Assembly: GCF_022539505.1 (NCBI RefSeq)
Contig: NC_061508.1
Span: 98,683,276 to 98,747,275 of the forward strand
Source of the DNA: Lolium rigidum
Taxonomy: Eukaryota > Streptophyta > Magnoliopsida > Poales > Poaceae
Direction: 5' to 3'
Length of the DNA: 64,000 nt
Part shown: in pieces, positions 41,799 through 54,423 of the stretch
How the letters are laid out: every line of letters begins with the position of its first letter
Position numbering within the stretch: the stretch's first letter is position 1
Position numbers and translations under genes: made by a program
The notes under the pieces: generated by a model
What the model was told of the DNA's origin: nothing
The model's input: the letters and a program-made list of their open reading frames with translations, nothing else
The model's database searches: none

Positions 41799-41837
41799 CT
41801 GCGGCGTCTGGAGGCTGGAACCGGGAGGGTTCCGCCA

Positions 41838-44800
41838 TGGGAAGCTACGACGACACCATCGCTGTGGGGCGTGTCCTTTACGCCGGAAATCTGCCGATCG
41901 TCCCTCCGAATGAGTGCTGGATTCCGGCTAAAACCGACCCCGTCAAGCTCTCCATCGTCCCAGTTGGCGGCATACACATCTTCATCGGGGAAACCGTCGA
42001 TTCCGACGGAAACCCACCGGTAAGTAGCGCCGACGCGACCGCCGCCGAGCGAGGACGCGGTCGCGAAGATCCGATCCGAGACGCAGGAACTTCCTAGCGA
42101 AGATTCCGCCTTAGATCCGAAAAAATCAGATCCCACCCAATCCGCCCCGAGCAGGAAATAACGGTGGAAGACCAATGCGGTTCCGCCCGGGTCTCCCGAG
42201 TGTTAGAAAAGCAAAGGTGTCACTTCGTGCACTTCTTGGCCCATACCGCCGGAACCGCCCCTCAAGAAGCCGGAGCTGGTCCCGAGCAGGTCGTGGCCCC
42301 GGAAAACAACGCTGCTCCGGATCAGCAAGAGGCTGTCGGAGAAAGCGGAACTCCGGCTGAAGAGTCAATTTTGGGAAATCTAAGCCCAATTTCCGGAGAC
42401 ACCCAATCCATGGACACTGAAGAGTTCGATCGCAAGGTGAAGGAATATGGATACGGTGATCAGCCTGAAGTTGATTCCGCCCGGCCAAAGCAGGTACTTG
42501 CAACTGTAGCGGCGCTGGGAGAACACGGATCAGAAGAGGCAGGCACCCAATCCGACCCCCAGCCATCCCATCAGGGATCTCCAATGTCGCGGGAGCGACC
42601 CCGTAGGGATTCTTCCTCGGAGAGCCTCCTGTCGCCTGAAGAGATGGTCGCACAAGCAGGCATGGATGCGGTTTATCGCTCGGATATTCTTAACAAACCC
42701 ATCACTCCCGAAGACGTAGAAGCATTAGAAGCTAAGAGAGTGGAGCTGTTGGCCACAGCCAAGAAGTTTAAGGACACCGCAGCCACCATGCTGGAGGAAA
42801 GGAAACACGCCGCAGTTTTTGTGGAAGACTTTATCCAACGTGAGCAGGAGGTGGACGAAGGACTGGCAAAAGTCAAGGAACTCCGAAAGCATTGGGAGGA
42901 CAAGATCGTTGAAGCTCATCAGGAGGTCGCAAAGGTCCGGCGTGAGTTGATAGCTCCCCGCAAGATCACCTTCGCAACTCCAACGGAGCAGCAGCCGTTC
43001 GCAACCCCAAAGGACAATATGACGAAAGCTGCAGAGATCTTGAAGAAAAGTAATGAGGAGATTGACATCGACTACGTTCGCACGCTCGTCGCTTCAGCGG
43101 TGAAGCAGCAGAGCAAGGCAGACACTTCGCGCAAGTTGGAATCTAACCCAGAGCATTGCGTCTCCACTACGCAGAAGGACGCCCACGACAATCGCCATCG
43201 AGATGACGAATCGCGAACCGGATCCTCGGAACGAAGAAGGAAAGCCAGGGAACACCCAAATCCGATCCCCGTACCATCAAAGACGCCACCGTCGGATCCA
43301 AGAAAGGGAAAGGATGCAATGTACTCCGGACGGGACAAGTACCGCAACCCCTCTCCTCCGCCCAACGGTTACCCGCGACCCTCTCGCCGCCGTAGTCCAG
43401 CCGGAAACACCGGGCCTCGGGGGCATGGTGGAATTGTTATCCGCGACAACGTGCTGCCCGCAAGAAACGAGAAACGAGGAGCGCACGCCGGAACCTCGTC
43501 GGAACCAGAACAACGATCGTGAGCCCGAGCCTAGGAGGAGTCGGGGTGAGGAGCGCGATCCGGAACCCCGCCGGAGCCGGAACAACCAGGGCAGCCAGCG
43601 CCACGGCGAAGGCAATCACAGGAGCCGGAGCCAGCACCGGGAGGGCCGGGGAGAATCTGAAGGCGGAAGCAAAAGGTCGGATCGGCCCCCTCACAGGTCT
43701 CCCTCACCACCACCTAGCGGTGGCGGCGGAGGTGGAGGCGGAGGCGGCGGCCGAAGATCTCGCTCTCGCTCACAGTCTCCCCGCCACGGCTCGCGTGACG
43801 CGCGGGAACGCCTCAACGAATACAGAACCGACTACATCGGCCCGAAGTGCTTTGGCAGGATGATCCGAGAGGAACCAAAGCCAAGGATGAACCTCAAGCT
43901 ACCCGGAAACCTGAAGCATTATGATGGCACCGAAAGGCCGGATACCTGGATTGAGGATTACTATAATGCGAGTAACCTTCGCCGGAGGAACCCCTAATAT
44001 CGCCTCGCCGCATGCTCCGGTTGTACCTTGTAGGTCCAGCCCGGATCTGGCTCAGTGACCTCGAGAATAACTCCATCTTTTGCTGGTTTGACCTGAAGAC
44101 CGCTTTCGAGAAACACTTCAGGGGCACCTACAAAAGACCTGCCACGGCAAGCGACTTACAAGCTTGTATCCAGAAGAAGGTAGACAAAATCATGATGAAT
44201 CAATGAGAAGAGTTCGATCGCAAGGTGAAGGAATATGGATACGGTGATCAGCCTGAAGTTGATTCCGCCCGGCCAAAGCAGGTACTTGCAACTGTAGCGG
44301 CGCTAGGAGAACACGGATCAGAAGAGGCAGGCACCCAATCCGACCCCCAGCCATCCCATCAGGGATCTCCAATGTTGCGGAAGCGACCCCGTAGGGATTC
44401 TTCCTCGGAGAGCCTCCTGTCGCCTGAAGAGATGGTCGCACAAGCAGGCATGGATGCGGTTTATCGCTCGGATATTCTTAACAAACCCATCACTCCCGAA
44501 GACGTAGAAGCATTAGAAGCTAAGAGAGTGGAGCTGCTGGCCACGGCCAAGAAATTTAAGGACACCGCAGCCGCCATGCTCGGAGGAAAGGAAACACGCC
44601 GCGGTTTTTGTGGAAGACTTTATCCAGCGTGAGCGAGGAGGTGGACGAAGGACCGGCAAAAGTCAAGGAACTCCGAAAGCATTGGGAGGACAAGATCGTT
44701 GAAGCTCATCGGGAGGTCGCAAAGGTCCGGCGTGAGTTGATAGCTCCCCGCAAGATCACCTTCGCAACTCCAACGGAGCAGCGGCCGTTCGCAACCCCAA

Positions 44801-47800
44801 AGGACAATATGACGAAAGTCTGCAGAGATCTTGAAGAAAAGTAATGAGGAGATTGACATCGACTACGTTCGCACGCTCGTCGCTTCAGCGGTGAAGCAGC
44901 AGAGCAAGGCAGACACTTCGCGCAAGTTGGAATCTAACCCAGAGCATTGCGTCTTCACTACGCAGAAGGACGCCCACGACAATCGCCATCGAGATGACGA
45001 ATCGCGAACCGGATCCTCGGAACGAAGAAGGAAAGTCAGGGAACACCCAAATCCGATCCCCGTACCATCAAAGACGCCACCGTCAGATCCAAGAAAGGGA
45101 AAGGATGCAATGTACTCTGGACGGGACAAGTACCGCAACCCCTCTCCTCCGCCCAACGGTTACCCGCGACCCTCTCGCCGCCGTAGTCCAGCCGGAAACA
45201 CCAGGCCTCAGGGGCATGGTGGAATTGTTATCCGCGACAACGTGCTGCCTGCAAGAAACAGAAACAGGGAGCGCACGCCGGAACCTCGTCGGAACCAGAA
45301 CAACGATCGTGAGCCCGAGCCTAGGAGGAGTCGGGGTGAGGAGCGCGATCCGGAACCCCGCCGGAGCCGGAACGACCAGGGCAGCCAGCGCCACGGCGAA
45401 GGCAATCACAGGAGCCGGAGCCAGCACCGGGAGGGCCGGGGAGAATCTGAAGGCGGAAGCAAAAGGTCGGATCGGCCCCCTCGCAGGTCTCCCTCACCAC
45501 CACCTAGCGGTGGCGGCGGAGGTGGAGGCGGAGGCGACGGCCGAAGATCTCGCTCTCGCTCACAGTCTCCCCGCCACGGCTCGCGTGACGCGCGGGAACG
45601 CCTCAACGAATACAGAACCGACTACATCGGCCCGAAGTGCTTTGGCAGGATGATCCGAGAGGAACCAAAGCCAAGGATGAACCTCAAGCTACCCGGAAAC
45701 CTGAAGCATTATGATGGCACCGAAAGGCCGGATACCTGGATTGAGGATTACTATAATGCAGTAACCTTCGCCGGAGGAACCCCTAATATCGCTTGCCGCA
45801 TGCTCCAGTTGTACCTTGTAGGTCCAGCCCGGATCTGGCTCAGTGACCTCGAGAAGAACTCCATCTTTTGCTGGTTTGACCTGAAGACCGCTTTCGAGAC
45901 ACACTTCAGGGGCACCTACAAAAGACCTGCCACGGCAAGCGACTTACAAGCTTGTATCCAGAAGAAGGTAGACAAAATCATGATGAATCAATGAGAAGAG
46001 TTCGATCGCAAGGTGAAGGAATATGGATACGGTGATCAGCCTGAAGTTGATTCCGCCCGGCCAAAGCAGGTACTTGCAACTGTAGCGGTGCTAGGAGAAC
46101 ACGGATCAGAAGAGGCAGGCACCCAATCCGACCCCCAGCCATCCCATCAGGGATCTCCAATGTCGCGGAAGCGACCCCGTAGGGATTCTTCCTCGGAGAG
46201 CCTCCTGTCGCCTGAAGAGATGGTCGCACAAGCAGGCATGGATGCGGTTTATCACTCGGATATTCTTAACAAACCCATCACTCCCGAAGACGTAGAAGCA
46301 TTAGAAGCTAAGAGAGTGGAGCTGCTGGCCACAGCCAAGAAGTTTAAGGACACCGCAGCCGCCATGCTGGAGGAAAGGAAACACGCCGCGAGCTTTTGTG
46401 GAAGACTTTATCCAGCGTGAGCGAGGAGGTGGACGAAGGACCGGCAAAAGTCAAGGAACTCCGAAAGCATTGGGAGGACAAGATCGTTGAAGCTCATCGG
46501 GAGGTCGCAAAGGTCCGGCGTGAGTTGATAGCTCCCCGCAAGATCACCTTCGCAACTCCAACGGAGCAGCGAGCCGTTCGCAACCCCAAAGGACAATATG
46601 ACGAAAGCTGCAGAGATCTTGAAGAAAAGTAATGAGGAGATTGACATCGACTACGTTCGCACGCTCGTCGCTTCAGCGGTGAAGCAGCAGAGCAAGGCAG
46701 ACACTTCGCGCAAGTTGGAATCTAACCCAGAGCATTGCGTCTCCACTACGCAGAAGGACGCCCACGACAATCGCCATCGAGATGACGAATCGCGAACCGG
46801 ATCCTCGGAACGAAGAAGGAAAGCCAGGGAACACCCAAATCCGATCCCCGTACCATCAAAGACGCCACCGTCAGATCCAAGAAAGGGAAAGGATGCAATG
46901 TACTCTGGACGGGACAAGTACCGCAACCCCTCTCCTCCGCCCAACGGTTACCCGCGACCCTCTCGCCGCCGTAGTCCAGCCGGAAACACCAGGCCTCAGG
47001 GGCATGGTGGAATTGTTATCCGCGACAACGTGCTGCCCGCAAGAAACGAAACGAGGAGCGCACGCCGGAACCTCGTCGGAACCAGAACAACGATCGTGAG
47101 CCCGAGCCTAGGAGGAGTCGGGGTGAGGAGCGCGATCCGGAACCCCGCCGGAGCCGGAACGACCAGGGCAGCCAGCACCACGGCGAAGGCAGTCACAGGA
47201 GCCGGAGCCAGCACCGGGAGGGCCGGGGAGAATCTGAATGCGGAAGCAAAAGGTCGGATCGGCCCCCTCGCAGGTCTCCCTCACCACCACCTAGCGGTGG
47301 CGGCGGAGGTGGAGGCGGAGGCGGAGGCCGAAGATCTCGCTCTCGCTCACAGTCTCCCCGCCACGGCTCGCGTGACGCGCGGGAACGCCTCAACGAATAC
47401 AGAACCGACTACATCGGCCCGAAGTGCTTTGGCAGGATGATCCGAGAGGAACCAAAGCCAAGGATGAACCTCAAGCTACCCGGAAACCCGAAGCATTATG
47501 ATGGCACCGAAAGGCCGGATACCTGGATTGAGGATTACTATAATGCAATAACCTTCGCCGGAGGAACCCCTAATATCGCTCGCCGCATGCTCCGGCTTGT
47601 ACCTTGTAGGTCCAGCCCGGATCTGGCTCAGTGACCTCGAGAAGAACTCCATCTTTTGCTGGTTTGACCTGAAGACCGCTTTCGAGAAACACTTCAGGGG
47701 CACCTACAAAAGACCTGCCACGGCAAGCGACTTACAAGCTTGTATCCGAAGAAGGGAGAATCCTCAAGAAACTTCCTCACACGATGGTTGGCATGCGAGA

Positions 47801-48600
47801 ACGAGTGCGAAAACGTCGACCACACCACTGCCATGTACGCCTTCATCGGTGGACTGCAGAGAGGAGGATTGCTGAGGCATAAGTTCACTTGTTTGGCTAA
47901 CGCAAATAAACTGACTTTGGATGAAATGATCTCCATCGCCAGTGACCATACTGCCGCCGATGATGACGCAGGCGGTGATATCGCAGCCACAGCAATCCCC
48001 CTACACCAACAAAAGAAGAACCGTGATAACGGCAACAACAGCAGCCATAAACGCAAAAACCCTGATGACCAGAAGAGTGGCGGATCCGACATGGTCGCCA
48101 TGGCATTCCAACGCGGAGGTTCAGGAGGCGGAAGAGGACGCGGCCGTGGAGGCGGAGCCGGCAGGGGTCAGCAGCATGGCACTGTGGTCACGGCTGGCGG
48201 ATCCCGCGCCCCGCAAACCTACGAGGAGTATAGAGACATGCCCTGCCTGGCCCACTTGGATCCGGTCACGGGAAGTCCACTCACACCAACCGCAATCGCA
48301 AGTGGGTCAACGACCTAAAGAACGACCCGGAGGCAGGATACAAGCGAGCCCGGAAGCACCGCCCACGCGGCAAAGGAGGCAAGGGCAAGAACAAGGACAA
48401 AGAGGAAGACAGTTCCGAGGCAATGGAGGAGGATGATAACTCGCCGGATCCCAAGGCAGGGTCCGCGAGTAAATCCAACCCATTCGAGAAAAAGAGCGTG
48501 GGGGCTTACCACACTTTCCTCGGAACCCCAACGATCCGCGCTACAAAGTCGGCTACCCGGATCCCGAACGCCACGGTTCCGGCCGTGCGACGAGTATGTC
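41838..48600 (+). pseudogene. gag of the Tat element, with triplicated 1,788-bp unit
   Basis: The ATG at 41838 (MGSYDD) starts the frame. Parts in order are an N-terminal region, a charged coiled-coil segment (EALEAKRVELL to KELRKHWED), and an Arg/Ser/Pro/Glu-rich stretch with a glycine run and SRSRSQSPRH. The gag core follows, with YDGTERPDTWIEDYYNA, GPARIWLSDLE and HFRGTYKRP. After the third unit come FLTRWLACENEC and a cysteine-containing end (DMPCLAHLDPVTG). The product packages element RNA. Frameshifts near 42097, 43465, 43965, 44577, 44633, 46387 and 47742 split it. Many of them fall at CAG/CGAG differences between units and may be sequence errors. Confidence 0.85.
42421..47749 (+). repeat. 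three tandem copies of a 1,788-bp gag unit
   Basis: Units start at 42421, 44209 and 45997 (AGAGTTCGATCGCAAGG), exactly 1,788 apart. The first two end with the same extra piece GTAGACAAAATCATGATGAA plus TCAATGAG, which is absent where unit 3 runs into normal gag (GGAGAATCCTCAAG). The units are highly similar. Confidence 0.96.
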
Positions 48601-49296
48601 GGGTGGTCGGAAGTTCCGTGCACATTTGACGAGGGAGGATCATCCCGCCATTGTGCCAAAAGAATACTACGCCTTGGTTGTAAGTCCCCGCATAGACGGG
48701 TATGACTTTTCCAAGTGCCTCATGGATGGTGGAGCCAGCTTGAACATCATGTACCCGGAGACTCGGAGCGGATGAACCTCACCAAGGAACAGCTCAAACA
48801 CAGCAACACTGAGTTTCACGGCGTGGTTCCGGGTAAGAAGGCGAACTCCCTCGGCAGCATCACACTTCCCGTGGCCTTCGGCGATGTTCACAATTTCCGC
48901 GAAGAAAAGATCACGTTTGAAGTTGTGCCCTTTAAGAGCTCCTACCACGTCATCTTCGGCAGGCCCACCTATCACAGGTTCCACGCAAGGGCGTGCTACA
49001 TCTACAACAAGCTCAAGATTCCGGGTCCTAACGGTATGATCACCATAACCGGAGACTACAAAAAGGCTCATGAGTGCGAGTTGGGCGAAGCCGCCTTCGC
49101 AGAGTCTGTGATATCCGGAGAAGAGCCGAAAGGCTACGGAGCCGCGGTGGATCCGGCCGAGATGCGGACCACCAAGAAGCGGATCTCCGAACAGAAAAAC
49201 TCCTTCGGGGCCGCGATAGAGACCAAGAAATTCAACTTCAAGGAAGATGACGCTACCAAGCAAGTCTCGATCGGAGCCAACATGGACCCCAAATAG
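48600..49296 (+). pseudogene. aspartic protease of the Tat element
   Basis: The catalytic motif reads MDGGASLNIMYPE near 48720, where most relatives have D-S/T-G-A. A second conserved stretch, FGRPTYHRFHA, lies near 48957. The protease would cleave gag-pol. The frame changes just after the active site, where GAGACTCGGAGCGG fits an original CTG. From there it stays open to a TAG at 49294. Confidence 0.8.
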
Positions 49297-49404
49297 GAAG
49301 ACGCGCTCGTCGAGTTTCTCCGCGCTAACATGGATATCTTCGCATGGCAACCTTCTGACATGTCCGGAGTACCAAGGGAACTCGCCGAGCACTACCTCAA
49401 CATA

Positions 49405-50231
49405 AACCCGGGGCTAAACCGGTGAAGCAAGCTATGCGACGCTTTGGAGATAAGAAGCGCCGCGCCATAGGAATGGAATTAACAAAGTTACTAGAGGCAG
49501 GTTTTGTAATAGAAGTAATCCACACTGATTGGGTCGCAAATCCCGTCCTTGTACCCAAAAAGAATACTGAAATACTAAGAATGTGCATCGATTACTCTGG
49601 CTTGAACAAACATTGCCCGAAAGATCCGTTTCCCCTGCCGCGCATTAACCAAGTCATTGATTCGACGGCAGGGGCGGAACTTCTGTGTTTTCTTGATGCG
49701 TATTCCGGGTATCACCAGATACAGATGAAGGAGTCTGACCAAAAGGCGACCTCATTCATCACCCCATTTGGCACTTACTGCTATGTTACTATGCCTTTTG
49801 GCCTGAAAAATGTAGGTGCCACCTACCAACGTACGATGCAGCGGTGCTTGAAGGACCAGATCGGCCGGAACGTACACGCCTACGTCGACGACATCGCGGT
49901 CATGACTCGGAAAGGATCCGACTTGATCAGCGATCTCACGTAAACCTTTGAGAATCTCCGTCGGTACAAGATGATGTTGAATCCGCTGAAGTGCGTCTTT
50001 GGCGTACCAGCCGGAAAACTCCTTGGCTTCATTGTCTCTAACAGGGGCATTGAAGTGAACCCGGAAAAAATCAAGGCAATTTTGTGCATAAAAAGGCCAA
50101 CTTGTCTCAAAGATGTGCAACGGCTCACTGGTTGTGTCGCAGCAATCAGCAGGTTTGTTAGCCGTCTTGGCGAGAAGGCACTTCCCCTGTACAAGCTATT
50201 GAAGAAAACAGACAAGTTTGTCTGGGACGAG
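49405..50231 (+). pseudogene. reverse transcriptase of the Tat element
   Basis: The RT reads KQAMRRFGDKKR, FVIEVIHTDWVANPVLVPKK, then RMCIDYSGLNKHCPKDPFPL, FLDAYSGYHQI, and the catalytic YVDDIAVM (about 49880-49903). A TAA at 49941 interrupts one codon after LISDLT. The same frame then continues through GFIVSNRGIEVNPEKI to FVWDE at 50231. There the Sabrina-type element was inserted, and the frame resumes at 58396. Confidence 0.9.
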
Positions 50232-51834
50232 TGATGGCGTGTATTTCACACGTTCGTTGGGCAACCCCAAGAGGAAGGTATGATGCGCACAGCAGCAAGT
50301 TTTCCCTCAGAAAGAAACCAAGGTTTATCGAACCAGGAGGAGCCAAGAAGCACGTTGAAGGTTGATGGCGGCGGGATGTAGTGCGGCGCAACACCGGAGA
50401 TTCCGGCGCCAACGTGGAACCCGCACAACACAACCAAAGTACTTTGCCCCAACGAAACGGTGAGGTTGTCAATCTCACCGGCTTGCTGTAACAAAGGATT
50501 AACCGTATTGTGTGGAAGATGATTGTTTGCAGAGAAAACAGTAAAAACAAGTATTGTAGCAGATTTGTATTTCAGTATTAAAAGAATGGACCGGGGTCCA
50601 CAGTTCACTAGAGGTGTCTCTCCCATAAGATAAAAGCATGTTGGGTGAACAAATTACAGTCGGGCAATTGACAAATAGAGAGGGCATAACAATGCACATA
50701 CATGACATGATAAGTATAGTGAGATTTAATTGGGCATTACGACAAAGTACATAGACCGCCATCCAACTGCATCTATGCCTAAAAAGTCCACCTTCAGGTT
50801 ATCATCCGAACCCCTCCGAGTATTAAGTTGCAAAGCAACGAGAAAATTGCATTAAGTATGGTGCGTAATGTAATCAACAACTACATCCTCGGACATAGCG
50901 CCAATGTTTTATCCCTAGTGGCAACAAGCACAACACAACCTTAGAACTTTCTCATCATCGTCCCAGGTGTCAATGCAGGCATGAACCCACTATCGAGCAT
51001 AAATACTCCCTCTTGGAGTTAAAAGTAAAAACTTGGCCAGAGCCCCTACTAGAAACGGAGAGCATGCAAGATCATAAACAACACATGTATAATAACTTGA
51101 TAATTAACATGACATGGTATTCTCTATCCATCGGATCCCGACAAACACAACATAGAGTATTACAGATAGATGATCTTGATCATGTTAGGCAGCTCACAAG
51201 ATCCAACAATGAAGCACAATGAGGAGAAGACAACCATCTAGCTACTGCTATGGACCCATAGTCCAGGGGTGAACTACTCACTCATCACTCCGGAGGCGAC
51301 CATGGCGGTGTAGAGTCCTCCGGGAGATGAATCCCCTCTCCGGCAAGGTGCCGGAGGAGATCTCCAGAATCCCCCGAGATGGGATCGGCGGCGGCGGCGT
51401 CTCTGGAAGGTTTTCCGTATCGTGATTTTTTCGCATCAGGGGTTTCGCGACGGAGGCTTTAAGTAGGCGGAAGGGCAGAGTCGGGGGCCAGACGAGGGGG
51501 CCACACCATAGGGCGGCGCGGGCCCCCCCTGGGCCGCGCCGGCCTATGGTGTCGCCACCTCGTGGCCCCACTTCGTGTGTTCTTCGGTCTTCTGGAAGCT
51601 CCGTGGAAAAATAGGACCCTGGGTCTTCGTTTCGTCCTATTCCGAGAATATTTCGTTACTAGGATTTCTGAAACCAAAAACAGCAGAAAACAGGAACTGG
51701 CACTTCGGCATCTTGTTAATAGGTTAGTTCCAGAAAATGCACGAATATGACATAAAGTGTGCATAAAACATGTAGGTATCATCAATAATATGGCATAGAA
51801 CATAAGAAATTATCGATACGTCGGAGACGTATCA
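50232..51834 (-). repeat. Sabrina-type 3' LTR (1,603 bp)
   Basis: It is nearly identical to the other LTR at 56798-58390, including TGATGGCGTG and GACGTATCA ends. Most differences fall at CAG or CTG sites (see findings). Confidence 0.95.
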
Positions 51835-51850
51835 AGCATCCCTAAGCTTA
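51835..51850 (-). other. polypurine-like tract next to the 3' LTR
   Basis: The minus strand reads TAAGCTTAGGGATGCT directly before the LTR start, the position of the second-strand primer in this family. Confidence 0.6.
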
Positions 51851-54423
51851 GTTCTCGCTCGTCCCGAGCGAGGTAAAACGATAACAAAGATAATTTCTGA
51901 AGTGATATGCCATCATAACCTTGATCATACTATTTGTAAACATATGTAGTGGATGCAGCGATCAAAACAATGGTGATGACATGAGTAAACAGGTGAATCA
52001 TATAGCAAAGACTTTTCATGAATAGTACTTCAAGACAAGTATTAATAAGTCTTGCATAAGAGTTAACTCATAAAGCAATAAATCAAAGTAAAGGCATTGA
52101 AGCAACACAAAGGAAGATTAAGTTTCAGCGGTTGCTTTCAACTTGTAACATGTATATCTCATGGATAATTGTCAACATAGAGTAATATAACAAGTACAAT
52201 ATGCAAGTATGTAGGAATCAATGCACAGTTCACACAAGTGTTTGCTTCTTGAGGTGGAGAGAGATAGGTGAACTGACTCAACATAAAAGTAAAAAGAATG
52301 GTCCTTCAAAGAGGAAAGCATCGATTGCTATATTTGTGCTAGAGCTTTTATTTTGAAAACATGAAACAATTTTGTCAACGGTAGTAATAAAGCATATGAG
52401 TTATGAAAGTTATATCTTACAAGTTGCAAGTCTCATGCATAGTATACTAATAGTGCCCGCACCTTGTCCTAATTAACTTGGACTACCGGATCTTTGCAAT
52501 GCACATGTTTTGACCAAGTGTCACAATGGGGTACCTCCATGCCGCCTGTACAAAGGTCTAAGGAGAAAGCTCGCATTTTGGATTTCTCGCTTTTGATTAT
52601 TCTCAACTTAGACATCCATACCGGGACAACATGGACAACAGATAATGGACTCCTCTTTAATGCATAAGCATGTGGCAACAATTATTATTCTCATATGAGA
52701 TTGAGGATATATGTCCAAAGCTGAAACTTCCACCATGAATCATGGCTTTAGTTAGCGGCCCAAAGTTCTTCTCTAACAATATGCATGCTCCAACCATGAA
52801 GGTGGTAGATCTCTCTTGCTTCAGACAAGACGGACATGCATAGCAACTCACATGATATCCAACAAAGAATAGTTGATGGCGTCCCCGAAACATGGTTATC
52901 GCTCAACAAGCAACTTAATAAGAGATAAAGTGCATAAGTACATATTCAATACTACAATAGTTTTTAAGCTATTTGTCCCATGAGCTATATATTGCAAAGG
53001 TGAATGATGGAATTTTAAAGGTAGCACTCAAGCAATTTACTTTGGAATGGCGGATAAATACCATGTAGTAGGTAGGTATGGTGGACACAAATGGCATAGT
53101 GGTTGGCTCAAGTATTTGGGATGCATGAGAAGTATTCCCTCTCGATACAAGGTTTAGGCTAGCAAGGTTATTTGAAACAAACACAAGGATGAACGGTACA
53201 GCAAAACTCACATAAAAGACATATGGTAAACATTATAAGACTCCATACCGTCTTCCTTGTTGTTCAAAACTCAATACTAGATGTTATCTAGACTCTAGAG
53301 AAACCAAATATGCAAACCAAATTAGCAAGCTCTAAGTATTTCTTCATTAATGGGTGCAAAGTATATGATGCAAGAGCTTAAACATGAGCACAACAATTGC
53401 CAAGTATCAAATTATCCAAGACATTTTATAATTACTACATGTAGCATTTTCCAATTCCAACCATATAACAATTTAACAAAGAAGAAACTTCGCCATGAAT
53501 ACTATGAGTAGAGCCTAAGGACATATTTGTCCATATGCAACAGCGGAGCGTGTCTCTCTCCCATAAAGTGAATGCTAGGATCCATTTTATTCAAACAAAA
53601 CAAAAAAAACAAAAACAAACCGACGCTCCAAGCAAAGTACATAAGATGTGGCCGAATAAAAATATAGTTTCATGGGAGGAACCTGATAATGTTGTCGATG
53701 AAGAAGGGGATGCCTTGGGCATCCCCAAGCTTAGACGCTTGAGTCTTCTTAATATATGCAGGGGTGAACCACCGGGGCATCCCCAAGCTTAGAGCTTTCA
53801 CTCTCCTTGATCATATTGCATCATACTCCTCTCTTGATCCTTGAAAACTTCCTCCACACCAAACTCGAAACAACTCATTAGAGGGTTAGTGCATAATAAA
53901 AATTCACATGTTCAGAGGTGACACAATCATTCTTAACACTTCTGGACATTGCATAAAGCTACTGGACATTAGTGGATCAAAGAAATTCATCCAACATAGC
54001 AAAAGAGGCAATGCGAAATAAAAGACAGAATCTGTCAAAACAGAACAGTCCGTAAAGATGGATTTTATTAGGCCACCAGACTTGCTCAAACGAAAATGCT
54101 CAAATTGAATGAAAGTTGCGTACATATCTGTGGATCATGCTCGTAAATTGGCGTAATTTTCTGAGCTACCTACAGGGAGATAGACCCAGATTCGTGACAG
54201 CAAAGAAATCTGGAACTGCGCAGTAATCCAAATCTAGTACTTACTTTTCTATCAAAGACTTTACTTGGCACAACAAAACATAAAACTAAGATAAGGAGAG
54301 ATTGCTACAGTAGTAAACAACTTCCAAGACACAAATATAAAACAAAATACTGGAGTAAAAACATGGGTTGTCTCCCATAAGCGCTTTTCTTTAACGCCTT
54401 TCGGCTAGGCGCGAAAGTGTATA
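51851..54423 (-). other. non-coding interior of the Sabrina-type element
   Basis: The stretch has no ORF beyond about 80 codons in any frame. It occupies the place where polymerase genes would lie in an autonomous relative. A motif GGGCATCCCCAAGCTTAGA occurs at about 53717 and again in similar form near 53778. Confidence 0.75.

Noticed and set aside
43686..43760. Glycine-rich GGNGG tract as an RNA-binding or satellite element
   Set aside because: It is a coding glycine run within the retrotransposon gag and recurs once per tandem unit.
42421..47749. CRISPR-like or satellite array
   Set aside because: The units are 1.8-kb gag segments without spacers; this is a gene-internal duplication in a plant retrotransposon.
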